Below are positions 35,052 to 43,747 of a DNA stretch of 64,000 nucleotides, in pieces. The position numbers and the translations under genes were made by a program. Below the pieces are notes generated by a model that was not told where the DNA came from, did not search any database, and worked only from the letters and a program-made list of their open reading frames with translations. The DNA is from Mesorhizobium sp. ES1-1 (GTDB taxonomy: Bacteria > Pseudomonadota > Alphaproteobacteria > Rhizobiales > Rhizobiaceae). The stretch is taken from positions 1 to 64,000 of the forward strand of contig NZ_JAIUGX010000001.1 in NCBI RefSeq assembly GCF_020164785.1. The letters are read 5' to 3'. Every line of letters begins with the position of its first letter. Position 1 is the first letter of the stretch.

Positions 35052-35552
35052 CTATGACTTCTTCTCGCCAAGAACGCTTGCGCCAAGCTTTTCCAGTGAG
35101 GCCCGCAGCCCGTCATCCTCGATCGATCCCACCGCGACGGACAATTTGGCCTTCTCATCGGCCGTCAGGGGCCTGAGAGTTGGCCTCGGCCGCCCCTTGG
35201 TGGTCATGACCGGCTTCTGAACGATCTTGATGCGGCCAATGGCGTTGAAACCGAGGAAGGCGTTGACCCGTTTGATGATCTCGCTTGTCTCGTGCTGCAG
35301 ATGGAGAGCCGCCATGCCCTCGCAGGCGATCACCAGCACAGCCGGCTCGAACGGATCGTCCTCATGCATGCGGCGCGGCCATTGGATCTTCTCGGGACGC
35401 GTGCGGTTGGCAAGGCGCGAGCCCGCAATCTCCTCCCATGATTGCACCAGGCCGATCGAGATGCCGGCGCGCTTGCGCAGCACCGGGTCGAGGATTTTGG
35501 TCGCAAGATCGCTTACCGGGACGGGATTGCCGTAGGACGTTCTCCCTGCCAT
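35052..35552 (-). CDS. DUF721 domain-containing protein (DciA-like)
   Basis: This 166-residue protein starts at ATG 35552. The DUF721 core reads LATKILDPVLRKRAGISIGL, then SWEEIAGSRLANRTRPEKIQW and, after the acidic loop, VLVIACEGMAALHLQHE. DUF721 includes DciA, the ancestral loader of the replicative helicase, so a DNA-replication role is possible but unproven for this shorter alphaproteobacterial form. It is divergent from mutY with only 55 bp between starts, so both promoters share that interval. Confidence 0.8.
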   Translation of the reverse strand: MAGRTSYGNPVPVSDLATKILDPVLRKRAGISIGLVQSWEEIAGSRLANRTRPEKIQWPRRMHEDDPFEPAVLVIACEGMAALHLQHETSEIIKRVNAFLGFNAIGRIKIVQKPVMTTKGRPRPTLRPLTADEKAKLSVAVGSIEDDGLRASLEKLGASVLGEKKS

Positions 35553-35607
35553 GTACGTTCTCCAGCCGCCACGACCACCAGATACCGGCCCGGCCAAGAC
35601 AGGATCA

Positions 35608-36747
35608 ATGGCACCGCAGCATCAGACCCGCAAGGCCACGTCCCGGGATAGGTTGACATCCGCACCCGCCGATGACGGCGAGACCACCGCGTCGCGCCTG
35701 CTCGACTGGTACGATGCGCATCACCGCGAGCTGCCCTGGCGCGTCACGCCGCGCGAGCATGCAAACGGCGTGCGACCCGATCCCTACCGCATCTGGCTCT
35801 CCGAGGTCATGCTGCAGCAGACGACCGTCGAGGCGGTGAAATCCTATTTCCGCGCCTTTGTCGAGAAATGGCCCGACGTCGAGGCGCTGGCGGCGGCACC
35901 GACCGAGGATGTGATGAAGGCCTGGGCCGGGCTCGGCTACTACTCCCGCGCCCGCAATCTCAAGGCCTGCGCCGATCTGGTGGCCAAGCGCGGCGGCCGG
36001 TTTCCCGACACCGAAGCCGCCTTGAGGGACCTGCCTGGCATCGGCGCGTATACCTCGGCGGCCATCACGGCGATCGCCTTCGACCGCCCGGCCGCCGTGG
36101 TCGACGGCAATGTCGAACGCGTCGTCTCGCGGCTTTTTTCGATTGCCACTCCGCTGAGCGAGGCCAAGCCCGAGATACGCGGCCATGTCGAGCGGATGGT
36201 ACCGGCGACAAGACCGGGTGACTTCGCCCAGGCGATGATGGATCTCGGCGCCACGATCTGTACGCCGCGCCGGCCGCGCTGCATGCTGTGCCCCCTGCGC
36301 GACGACTGCAGTGCCGTCGCGACAGGCGATCCCGAGCATTTTCCGGTGCGTTTGCCAAAGGCCGACAAACCGCTGCGGCGCGGAGCCGCCTTCGTCGCGG
36401 TCAGGAGCGACGGCGCAATTCTTCTGCGCAAGCGCGCGGAGAAAGGCTTGCTCGGCGGCATGACCGAGGTGCCCACCACCGACTGGACGGCGCGGATCGA
36501 CGGCGCCAACACGGTTGCCGCCGCCCCCTTTCCGGCCGACTGGCAGAGCAGCGGGCGCATTGCGCATGTCTTCACCCATTTCACGCTCGAGCTCGAAATT
36601 TTCCGTGCCGTCACCACTGGCGTGACGCCGGCCGGCCATTTCTGGTCGTTGCCCGCCGACATATCGGGAGAGGCGTTGCCAACCGTCATGAAAAAAGCAA
36701 TCGAGGCCGCGATACCGGGCGCGACCAAGAAGCCACGACCGAATTGA
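35608..36747 (+). CDS. mutY: Adenine DNA glycosylase MutY
   Basis: The 379-residue repair enzyme removes adenine mispaired with 8-oxoguanine. Catalytic E66 lies in SEVMLQQT. The helix-hairpin-helix LPGIGAYTSAA (from about residue 142) is followed by catalytic D166 in VVDGNVERV. The iron-sulfur cluster cysteines are C218, C225, C228 and C234 (C-x6-C-x2-C-x5-C). A C-terminal NUDIX-like domain follows. ATG 35608 has AGGA seven bases upstream and is preferred to the in-frame ATG at 35551, which would overlap the DUF721 start codon. Confidence 0.96.
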   Translation: MAPQHQTRKATSRDRLTSAPADDGETTASRLLDWYDAHHRELPWRVTPREHANGVRPDPYRIWLSEVMLQQTTVEAVKSYFRAFVEKWPDVEALAAAPTEDVMKAWAGLGYYSRARNLKACADLVAKRGGRFPDTEAALRDLPGIGAYTSAAITAIAFDRPAAVVDGNVERVVSRLFSIATPLSEAKPEIRGHVERMVPATRPGDFAQAMMDLGATICTPRRPRCMLCPLRDDCSAVATGDPEHFPVRLPKADKPLRRGAAFVAVRSDGAILLRKRAEKGLLGGMTEVPTTDWTARIDGANTVAAAPFPADWQSSGRIAHVFTHFTLELEIFRAVTTGVTPAGHFWSLPADISGEALPTVMKKAIEAAIPGATKKPRPN

Positions 36748-36758
36748 ATGAGGACTGC

Positions 36759-37370
36759 ATGACTGAAATCCGCCACATCGTGTTCGACATCGGCAGAGTG
36801 CTGATCCACTACGATCCTCACATTCCGTTCAGCAGGCTCATCCCCGACGAGAACGAGCGGAAATGGTTCTTCGACAATGTCTGTACGCATGACTGGAATA
36901 TCGAGCAGGATCGCGGCCGGACCTGGGAGGAGGCCGAGGCTCTGCTGATCGCGGAACACCCCGATCATGCGGACAACATCCGCAATTTCCGGCGTCATTG
37001 GCACGATATGGTACCGCATGCCTATGAAGACAGCGTCGCCATAATGGTCGGCCTGATCGAAAGCGGCCACGACGTGACGATGCTCACCAACTTTGCCGCC
37101 GATACGCTGGCCGAGGCGCGGCAGCGTTTCGATTTCCTCAATCGGCCGCGCGGCGTGACCATTTCCGGAGAGATCGGCAAGATAAAGCCGGATCGGGAGA
37201 TCTACGACCATCACGTCGCGGCATTCGGCCTCGAACCGTCGGCCACGCTGTTCATTGACGACAGCCAGAAGAATGTCGACGGCGCCAAGGCGGCAGGCTG
37301 GCAATCGGTGCTGTTCACCGATGCAAAGACGCTTCAAGCAGACCTTGAACGCTTCGGAATCAAGGTGTGA
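36759..37370 (+). CDS. HAD-superfamily hydrolase (subfamily IA, variant 3)
   Basis: This 203-residue protein has HAD motif I FDIGRVLIHYDP, motif II TNFA near residue 108, motif III lysine in GKIKPDREIY and motif IV FIDDSQKNVDGA. The second aspartate of motif I is replaced: the usual DxD reads D-I-G. The small cap and the sequence type resemble YihX/epoxide-hydrolase-like HADs. The missing second Asp may alter or abolish phosphatase activity. The start is ATG 36759, 11 bp after the mutY stop, so the two are probably co-transcribed. Confidence 0.85.
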   Translation: MTEIRHIVFDIGRVLIHYDPHIPFSRLIPDENERKWFFDNVCTHDWNIEQDRGRTWEEAEALLIAEHPDHADNIRNFRRHWHDMVPHAYEDSVAIMVGLIESGHDVTMLTNFAADTLAEARQRFDFLNRPRGVTISGEIGKIKPDREIYDHHVAAFGLEPSATLFIDDSQKNVDGAKAAGWQSVLFTDAKTLQADLERFGIKV

Positions 37371-37435
37371 TCTGAATCGTTTGCGGTGACCGGGTGATAT
37401 TTTGAATCAACGCAGTGCGCGGCACCGGACGGGGC

Positions 37436-38596
<1,161 letters not shown>

Positions 38597-38743
38597 TTAC
38601 TCCCGGTTATGGTTACCGATCAGCGTAAATATTCGGTGAAGGCTCAGAGATGGCCGTGCCAGTTTGCGAAGGCGCCCCTGTTGGTGTATGCCGCGCCGCC
38701 TGAGCCGTAAGAGGCTCCTCAATACTCCCATGTCCGGATCGCC

Positions 38744-39430
38744 ATGCCCCAGCCAGACCTTGTCATCTTCGATTGCGACGGCGTCCTCGTCGATTCCGAA
38801 ATCATCGCGGCGCGTGTGGAGGCCGAACTGCTGACCTTGGCGGGGTTTGAAATATCGGCCGAGGAATTGGCTGAAACCTATGCCGGCCTAACTTTCAAGG
38901 ACATCATGATGAAGATCGAGGAGAAGTCGAGCATCCCTTTCCAGGCCTCGCTGATCGACCGTGCCGAGGATCTGGTGGACCGCAAGTTGCGCAGCGACGT
39001 CCGCGCCATCGATGGGGTGCGCGAGGCGGTCGCGGCGGTAACGGCGCCACACTGCGTCTGCTCGAACTCGCGCTCAGAGCGGATCGAATTCATGCTCGAG
39101 AAGGTGCATCTGCTGCCGTTTTTCTCCGGCCGGATTTTTTCGGCCCTGGAGATACCCACCAAGAAGACCAAGCCTGCCCCTGATGTATTCCTGTTTGCCG
39201 CCGAAAAGCTCGGTGCTGATCCGGCAAACACCTTCGTCATCGAGGATTCCGTGCACGGCGTCCACGGCGCAAGGGCAGCGGGCATGCGCGTCATAGGGTT
39301 CACAGGCGCGAGCCACAGCTATCCTGGCCATGCCGACGCACTGACGGAGGCTGGCGCAGAAACGGTGATACGCCGCTGGTCCGAACTCAAAAGCGTCATT
39401 GCCGCTCTGTCGGTGTGGTCGGACGCCTGA
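38744..39430 (+). CDS. HAD-superfamily phosphatase (beta-phosphoglucomutase-like subfamily)
   Basis: This 228-residue HAD-IA enzyme has the intact nucleophile motif FDCDGVLVDSE, motif II CSNSRSERI near residue 107, the lysine in KTKPAPDVF and the metal-binding FVIEDSVHGVHGA. The cap domain lies at about residues 20-80. Relatives dephosphorylate small sugar or glycolate phosphates. The substrate cannot be assigned. The coding sequence ends 40 bp from the convergent lipoprotein gene. Confidence 0.85.
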   Translation: MPQPDLVIFDCDGVLVDSEIIAARVEAELLTLAGFEISAEELAETYAGLTFKDIMMKIEEKSSIPFQASLIDRAEDLVDRKLRSDVRAIDGVREAVAAVTAPHCVCSNSRSERIEFMLEKVHLLPFFSGRIFSALEIPTKKTKPAPDVFLFAAEKLGADPANTFVIEDSVHGVHGARAAGMRVIGFTGASHSYPGHADALTEAGAETVIRRWSELKSVIAALSVWSDA

Positions 39431-39470
39431 AAGCGTGCGGCGCGCCGCACGCTTCATGCCAAGCCGGGAC

Positions 39471-40199
39471 CTAGTTCGTCGCGGCTCTCTTCTTCTTGCG
39501 GGTCTTCCCCGGCTTTCCGGTCGGCCCCTTCGGCGCGGTCTCATCATAGCCCGCGTAGGCCTGATAGTCCTGCGCGGTCGGCTCCGGCACGACAATGTTG
39601 GAATCGGTGAAGACGAACTGAGTGGCCACCGATGGGTCGGTAACCTGGACCTGGTACTGATGAATCTGCGAGTAGAGCACGTCGGTGCCATGCATCACGG
39701 CAGTTCGGATGGGCATGGTTATGGTGCCTGGCGAGAACTTCGGTCCCGGAACAATCCTGCCCGCGACGGCGATCTTCATCGTCAGCTGGCCGTCGGCACG
39801 GCTGCAGTCGCGCGTCACGTCGCTGATCGAGGCCTGATAGATTATCCTCGCCGAATCCTCCGCCGGCGCGGCAGCGGCGGCGTCGGCCTCCGCTTGTGCG
39901 GCGGCGTCCTGCGCGGCGTCGCCGGTCTTCTTGAGTTTAGGCCTGGGCTTCTGAACGTCGTTGACATAGGTGTTGAAGAAAGCGGTGCCGTCGCGCACCG
40001 TTACCCGCGGGCAATAGGCGCGGAGCTGGCTGGCCAGGATCTTCGGATCCTGGGGCGGAGGAGGAGCCGCTGGGTCCTTGTTGCCGATGCCAAGATTAAG
40101 GATGCCATTGTCGCCGGATTGGCATCCCGCGGCGGCAAGCATAAAGCCGGTGAGCGCAAGACCCGCGAAAAAGCGGCCGCTGAATGTGTGAAACGCCAT
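39471..40199 (-). CDS. Conserved predicted lipoprotein of unknown function
   Basis: The 242-residue protein has a signal peptide ending in the lipobox LAAAGC (Cys26). A proline stretch follows, then a domain with SQLRAYCPRVTVRDGTAFF, an Ala/Asp-rich low-complexity insert (about residues 90-112) and IIYQASISDVTRDCSR. It ends in a very basic tail (GKPGKTRKKKRAATN). Two cysteines in the mature domain could pair. I recognise it only as a rhizobial envelope protein of unknown role. It is divergent from thrC. Confidence 0.7.
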   Translation of the reverse strand: MAFHTFSGRFFAGLALTGFMLAAAGCQSGDNGILNLGIGNKDPAAPPPPQDPKILASQLRAYCPRVTVRDGTAFFNTYVNDVQKPRPKLKKTGDAAQDAAAQAEADAAAAAPAEDSARIIYQASISDVTRDCSRADGQLTMKIAVAGRIVPGPKFSPGTITMPIRTAVMHGTDVLYSQIHQYQVQVTDPSVATQFVFTDSNIVVPEPTAQDYQAYAGYDETAPKGPTGKPGKTRKKKRAATN

Positions 40200-40327
40200 G
40201 AAACTGCACTTCCCTCTCGCAAAGCTGGTGACCTATATCAACCGCGCGGCAAAAATGCGACTGATCCAGCGCGGAAATTAACCACCTTCCGGTGGATGGA
40301 AACGACAAGCAGTAACGGATTTGTGAC

Positions 40328-41725
40328 ATGCGCTATGTGAGTACCCGCGGCGAGGCACCAGTACTTGGATTTTCGGACGCCGTGCTGGCGGGACTGGCAC
40401 GCGATGGCGGGCTCTACGTGCCGCAGGAGTGGCCGCATTTTTCCCCAGCCGAAATCCGCGCCATGCGCGGCCTCGCCTACCCCGATCTTGCGATCCGTCT
40501 GCTGTCGCCCTTCCTTGGCGATGAAATTCCGGCCGCTGTTTTCGAACGACTTGTCCGCGAGGCTTATGCCACCTTCCGTCACCCGGCCGTATGCCCGCTT
40601 GTGCAGACCGGACCCAACACATTCATCCTGGAGCTTTTCCACGGGCCGACGCTTGCCTTCAAGGACGTGGCGATGCAGTTACTGGCCCGCCTGATGGACT
40701 ATGTGCTGACCGAGCGCGACCAGCATGCGACGATTGTGGGCGCCACGTCCGGCGACACCGGCGGAGCGGCCATCGACGCGTTTGCCGGGCGCGACCGCAC
40801 CGACATCTTCATCCTTTTCCCACATGACCGGGTCTCGCCGGTGCAGCAGCGGCAGATGACGACATCGAGCGCGCAAAACGTCCATGCACTGGCGATCGAA
40901 GGCAATTTCGATGACTGCCAAGGCTTGCTGAAGGACATGTTCAACGATCATGGCTTTCGCGACCGGGTGGCCCTTTCTGGCGTCAATTCGATCAACTGGG
41001 CGCGCATCATGACCCAGATCGTCTACTATTTCTCGTCAGCGCTGTCGCTAGGGGCACCGGATCGACCCGTCTCCTTCACGGTTCCCACCGGCAATTTCGG
41101 CGACATCTTCGCCGGCTATGCGGCCAAGAAGATGGGGCTACCAATCGAGCGGCTGATCATAGCCACCAACGACAATGACATCCTGGCACGCACCTTCGAA
41201 ACGGGCGAATACCGCACCAAGGGAGTCTTCGCCACCACCTCGCCGTCCATGGACATCCAGGTGTCGTCGAATTTCGAGCGCCTGTTGTTCGAGGCGTCCG
41301 GCCGGAACGCGGCAACCGTGCGGCGCTACATGGACGGTCTCAAACAGTCCGGCGCCTTCACGATCGAAGCGGCGGAGATGACCGGGATAAGATCCGAGTT
41401 CGATGCCGGCCGCGCCACCATGGACGAGGTTGCAGCGACAATCCGCTCGACCCTTGCGACCAGCGAGTATCTGCTCGATCCGCACACCGCAGCGGCCATG
41501 CATGTCGCAGCCGGCAGGACCGGCGGCGCCGTGCCAATGGTGGTGCTGGCGACCGCGCATCCGGCCAAGTTCCCCGCGGCGGTCTTGGCCGCCAGCAGCG
41601 TCTCCCCCGCCCTGCCCGCCTGGCTAGGCGGGTTGATGACGGCAGAGGAAAAATACACGGTACTTCCATCCGACCTGAAAATGGTGGAAGATTACGTCGG
41701 CAGCCGCGCGCGAGCGGCGCTGTAA
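40328..41725 (+). CDS. thrC: Threonine synthase
   Basis: The 465-residue PLP enzyme converts O-phosphohomoserine to threonine. The PLP lysine is K112 in FHGPTLAFKDVAMQ. The phosphate-binding GATSGDTGGAAI and PTGNFGDIFAGY follow in the expected order, and the N-terminal YVSTRG is typical of the long ThrC class. The homoserine kinase gene thrB, the preceding pathway step, is 8 kb away on the other strand. A terminator-forming repeat starts within its stop codon. Confidence 0.96.
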   Translation: MRYVSTRGEAPVLGFSDAVLAGLARDGGLYVPQEWPHFSPAEIRAMRGLAYPDLAIRLLSPFLGDEIPAAVFERLVREAYATFRHPAVCPLVQTGPNTFILELFHGPTLAFKDVAMQLLARLMDYVLTERDQHATIVGATSGDTGGAAIDAFAGRDRTDIFILFPHDRVSPVQQRQMTTSSAQNVHALAIEGNFDDCQGLLKDMFNDHGFRDRVALSGVNSINWARIMTQIVYYFSSALSLGAPDRPVSFTVPTGNFGDIFAGYAAKKMGLPIERLIIATNDNDILARTFETGEYRTKGVFATTSPSMDIQVSSNFERLLFEASGRNAATVRRYMDGLKQSGAFTIEAAEMTGIRSEFDAGRATMDEVAATIRSTLATSEYLLDPHTAAAMHVAAGRTGGAVPMVVLATAHPAKFPAAVLAASSVSPALPAWLGGLMTAEEKYTVLPSDLKMVEDYVGSRARAAL

Positions 41726-41822
41726 GGCGCGTCGTCTCGAAACGGATCAGACAACGCGCCTTAAGCTTTTGTTTTCGTGCATGTCGTTATCTCGAAACCG
41801 CGTCCATTTCTGAGCGACATGC
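41724..41822 (+). repeat. Double-hairpin intergenic repeat, copy A
   Basis: The first hairpin has a 9-bp stem (AAGGCGCGT 41724-41732 with ACGCGCCTT 41754-41762) and is followed by TTAAGCTTTTGTTTT, so it can act as the thrC terminator. The second hairpin pairs GCATGTCG (41779-41786) with CGACATGC (41815-41822). The same architecture and the core CGAAACCGC...GACATGC recur at 53260-53354. It resembles abundant Mesorhizobium intergenic repeats known to me from recall. Confidence 0.65.
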
Positions 41823-41841
41823 AACAGGGAGTAGTAGCCAT

Positions 41842-43134
41842 ATGGGTGTTGAGGTAAGCCGTCTGTCGAACGGCCTGACAGTCGCCACCGAAACCCTTCC
41901 AAGCATCGAATCGGTTGCCCTGGGCGCCTGGGTCAAGTCAGGTGCCCGCAATGAGCGTGAAGACGAGCATGGCATGGCCCATTTGCTCGAGCATATGGCT
42001 TTCAAGGGCACGAAAAGGCGAAGCGCTTTCGAAATCGCCTCGGAAATCGAGGATGTCGGCGGCGAGATCAATGCCGCCACCAGCGTCGAGACAACTTCCT
42101 ATTATGCCAGGGTGCTCTCCGACGACGTGCCGCTGGCGGTCGATATTCTCGCAGACATCCTGCAGGAATCCGAATTCGATCCGCAGGAGCTGGAACGCGA
42201 GCAGCATGTCATCCTGCAGGAGATCGGCGCCGCGCACGATACGCCCGACGACATCGTCTTCGACCGTTTCACCGAGACCGCCTTTCGCCACCAGACGATC
42301 GGCCGTTCGATATTGGGCACGCCCGAAACCGTCAAATCCTTCACTTCGAAGCAGTTGCACGATTTCATCGAACGGCAATATGGCGCTGAAAGCATGGTGA
42401 TCGTCGCGGCCGGCGACATCAAGCACGACAATTTCGTGCGGGAAGTCGAGAAGCAGCTTGGCGGCTTCCGCAGCAAGACCGACGGCACCATCCCGCAATA
42501 CGCACAATATGTCGGCGGCGACTTCCGCGAGGACCGCGACCTGATGGACGCGCAGATCGTCCTCGGCTTCGAAGGCCGCGCCTATCATGTGCGCGACTTC
42601 TACGCCTCGCAGGTGCTTTCGATGATCCTCGGCGGCGGCATGTCATCGCGGCTGTTCCAGGAGGTCCGCGAGAAGCGCGGCCTTTGTTATTCTGTCTATG
42701 CCTTCCATTGGGGCTTCTCCGATACCGGCATATTCGGCGTCCATGCGGCGACCGGCCAGAGCGATATCGCCGAGCTGGTGCCGGTCATCATCGACGAATT
42801 GCAGAAGGCTGGTGAAAACATTCTGCAGGAAGAACTCGACCGGGCTCGCGCGCAATATCGCGCCGGGCTGATCATGTCCGCCGAAAGCCCAGCCAGCCGC
42901 GCTTCGCAAATCGCGCGGCAACTGCTGCTCTTCGGACGGCCGATCGCCAAGGAGGAACTCATGGAAAGGTTGTCGGCGCTGACAACCGGGCGGCTGACCG
43001 ATCTGTCATCGCGACTGTTCTCGACCAAGCCGACGCTGACCGCCGTGGGTCCGGTGGGCACGCTTGCGCCTTACGAGGCAATCCTCGATTCGCTCCCAGG
43101 CGCGCGGACCACTGCCCGCAAGCTCGCCGTCTAA
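41842..43134 (+). CDS. M16-family zinc metallopeptidase (processing-peptidase-like)
   Basis: This 430-residue enzyme is related to mitochondrial processing peptidase beta. The inverted zinc motif H47-L-L-E50-H51 sits in MAHLLEHMAFKGT. The third ligand should be a Glu around residue 125 (QELEREQHVILQEI). The glycine-rich substrate segment ILGGGMSSRLFQEVREKRG is also present. It has no signal peptide, so it is cytoplasmic or membrane-associated. It is followed after 14 bp by the GNAT gene. Confidence 0.93.
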   Translation: MGVEVSRLSNGLTVATETLPSIESVALGAWVKSGARNEREDEHGMAHLLEHMAFKGTKRRSAFEIASEIEDVGGEINAATSVETTSYYARVLSDDVPLAVDILADILQESEFDPQELEREQHVILQEIGAAHDTPDDIVFDRFTETAFRHQTIGRSILGTPETVKSFTSKQLHDFIERQYGAESMVIVAAGDIKHDNFVREVEKQLGGFRSKTDGTIPQYAQYVGGDFREDRDLMDAQIVLGFEGRAYHVRDFYASQVLSMILGGGMSSRLFQEVREKRGLCYSVYAFHWGFSDTGIFGVHAATGQSDIAELVPVIIDELQKAGENILQEELDRARAQYRAGLIMSAESPASRASQIARQLLLFGRPIAKEELMERLSALTTGRLTDLSSRLFSTKPTLTAVGPVGTLAPYEAILDSLPGARTTARKLAV

Positions 43135-43148
43135 GCCTTCAACACGTC

Positions 43149-43745
43149 GTGTTCGCGCTCCCTTTCTTTCGCCGAGATCTGCCGGCACTGAAAGGCAACC
43201 TCGTGACCCTTCGCGTGCCGTACACGAACGACTACCGCGAATGGTCGATGGTTCGAGGCGAAAGCCGCGCCTTTCTGGAGCCTTGGGAGCCACGCTGGAC
43301 GCCCGACGAACTCGACCGTTCGGCATGGCGGCTGCGCATCAGCCGCTACCGCGAGGACTATGCGCAAGGAACGGCGGTAGCCTTTTTCATCTTCGAGAAA
43401 AGCAGCGGCAAGCTGGCGGGCGGCATCACGCTTGGCAACATCCGTCACGGCGTCTCGCAAAGCGGCCATGTCGGCTACTGGATCGGCGAGCGTTTCGGCG
43501 GTCGCGGGCTGATGACCGACGCGACCAAGGTGGTTGCCCGCTTCGCCTTCGATACGCTGAGGTTGCACCGGATCGAAGCCGCCTGTATTCCCGACAATAT
43601 CAGGTCGATCCGAGTGCTTGAAAAAGCCGGATTCCGGCGCGAAGGACTTCTGCGATCCTATCTGAGGATCAACGGCATCTGGCAGGACCACTATCTCTAC
43701 GCCCGGATCGCGGACGATCCGCCGGGCGCTGGAATGAAGGGCTGA
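43149..43745 (+). CDS. GNAT-family N-acetyltransferase (RimJ/RimL type)
   Basis: The 198-residue protein starts with GTG at 43149. RimJ-like features are GKLAGGITLGNIRHG, the acetyl-CoA-binding VGYWIGERFGGRGLMTDAT (about residues 110-128), HRIEAACIPDNIRSIRVLEK and GFRREGLLRSYLRING. It probably acetylates a protein N-terminus or an amino-acid derivative. It lies between the M16 peptidase gene and the EAL protein gene in one plus-strand run. Confidence 0.88.
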   Translation: MFALPFFRRDLPALKGNLVTLRVPYTNDYREWSMVRGESRAFLEPWEPRWTPDELDRSAWRLRISRYREDYAQGTAVAFFIFEKSSGKLAGGITLGNIRHGVSQSGHVGYWIGERFGGRGLMTDATKVVARFAFDTLRLHRIEAACIPDNIRSIRVLEKAGFRREGLLRSYLRINGIWQDHYLYARIADDPPGAGMKG

Positions 43746-43747
43746 TT

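Noticed and set aside
35940..37337. 465-codon minus-strand open frame
   Set aside because: It is antisense to mutY and the HAD gene, both of which are supported by catalytic motifs.
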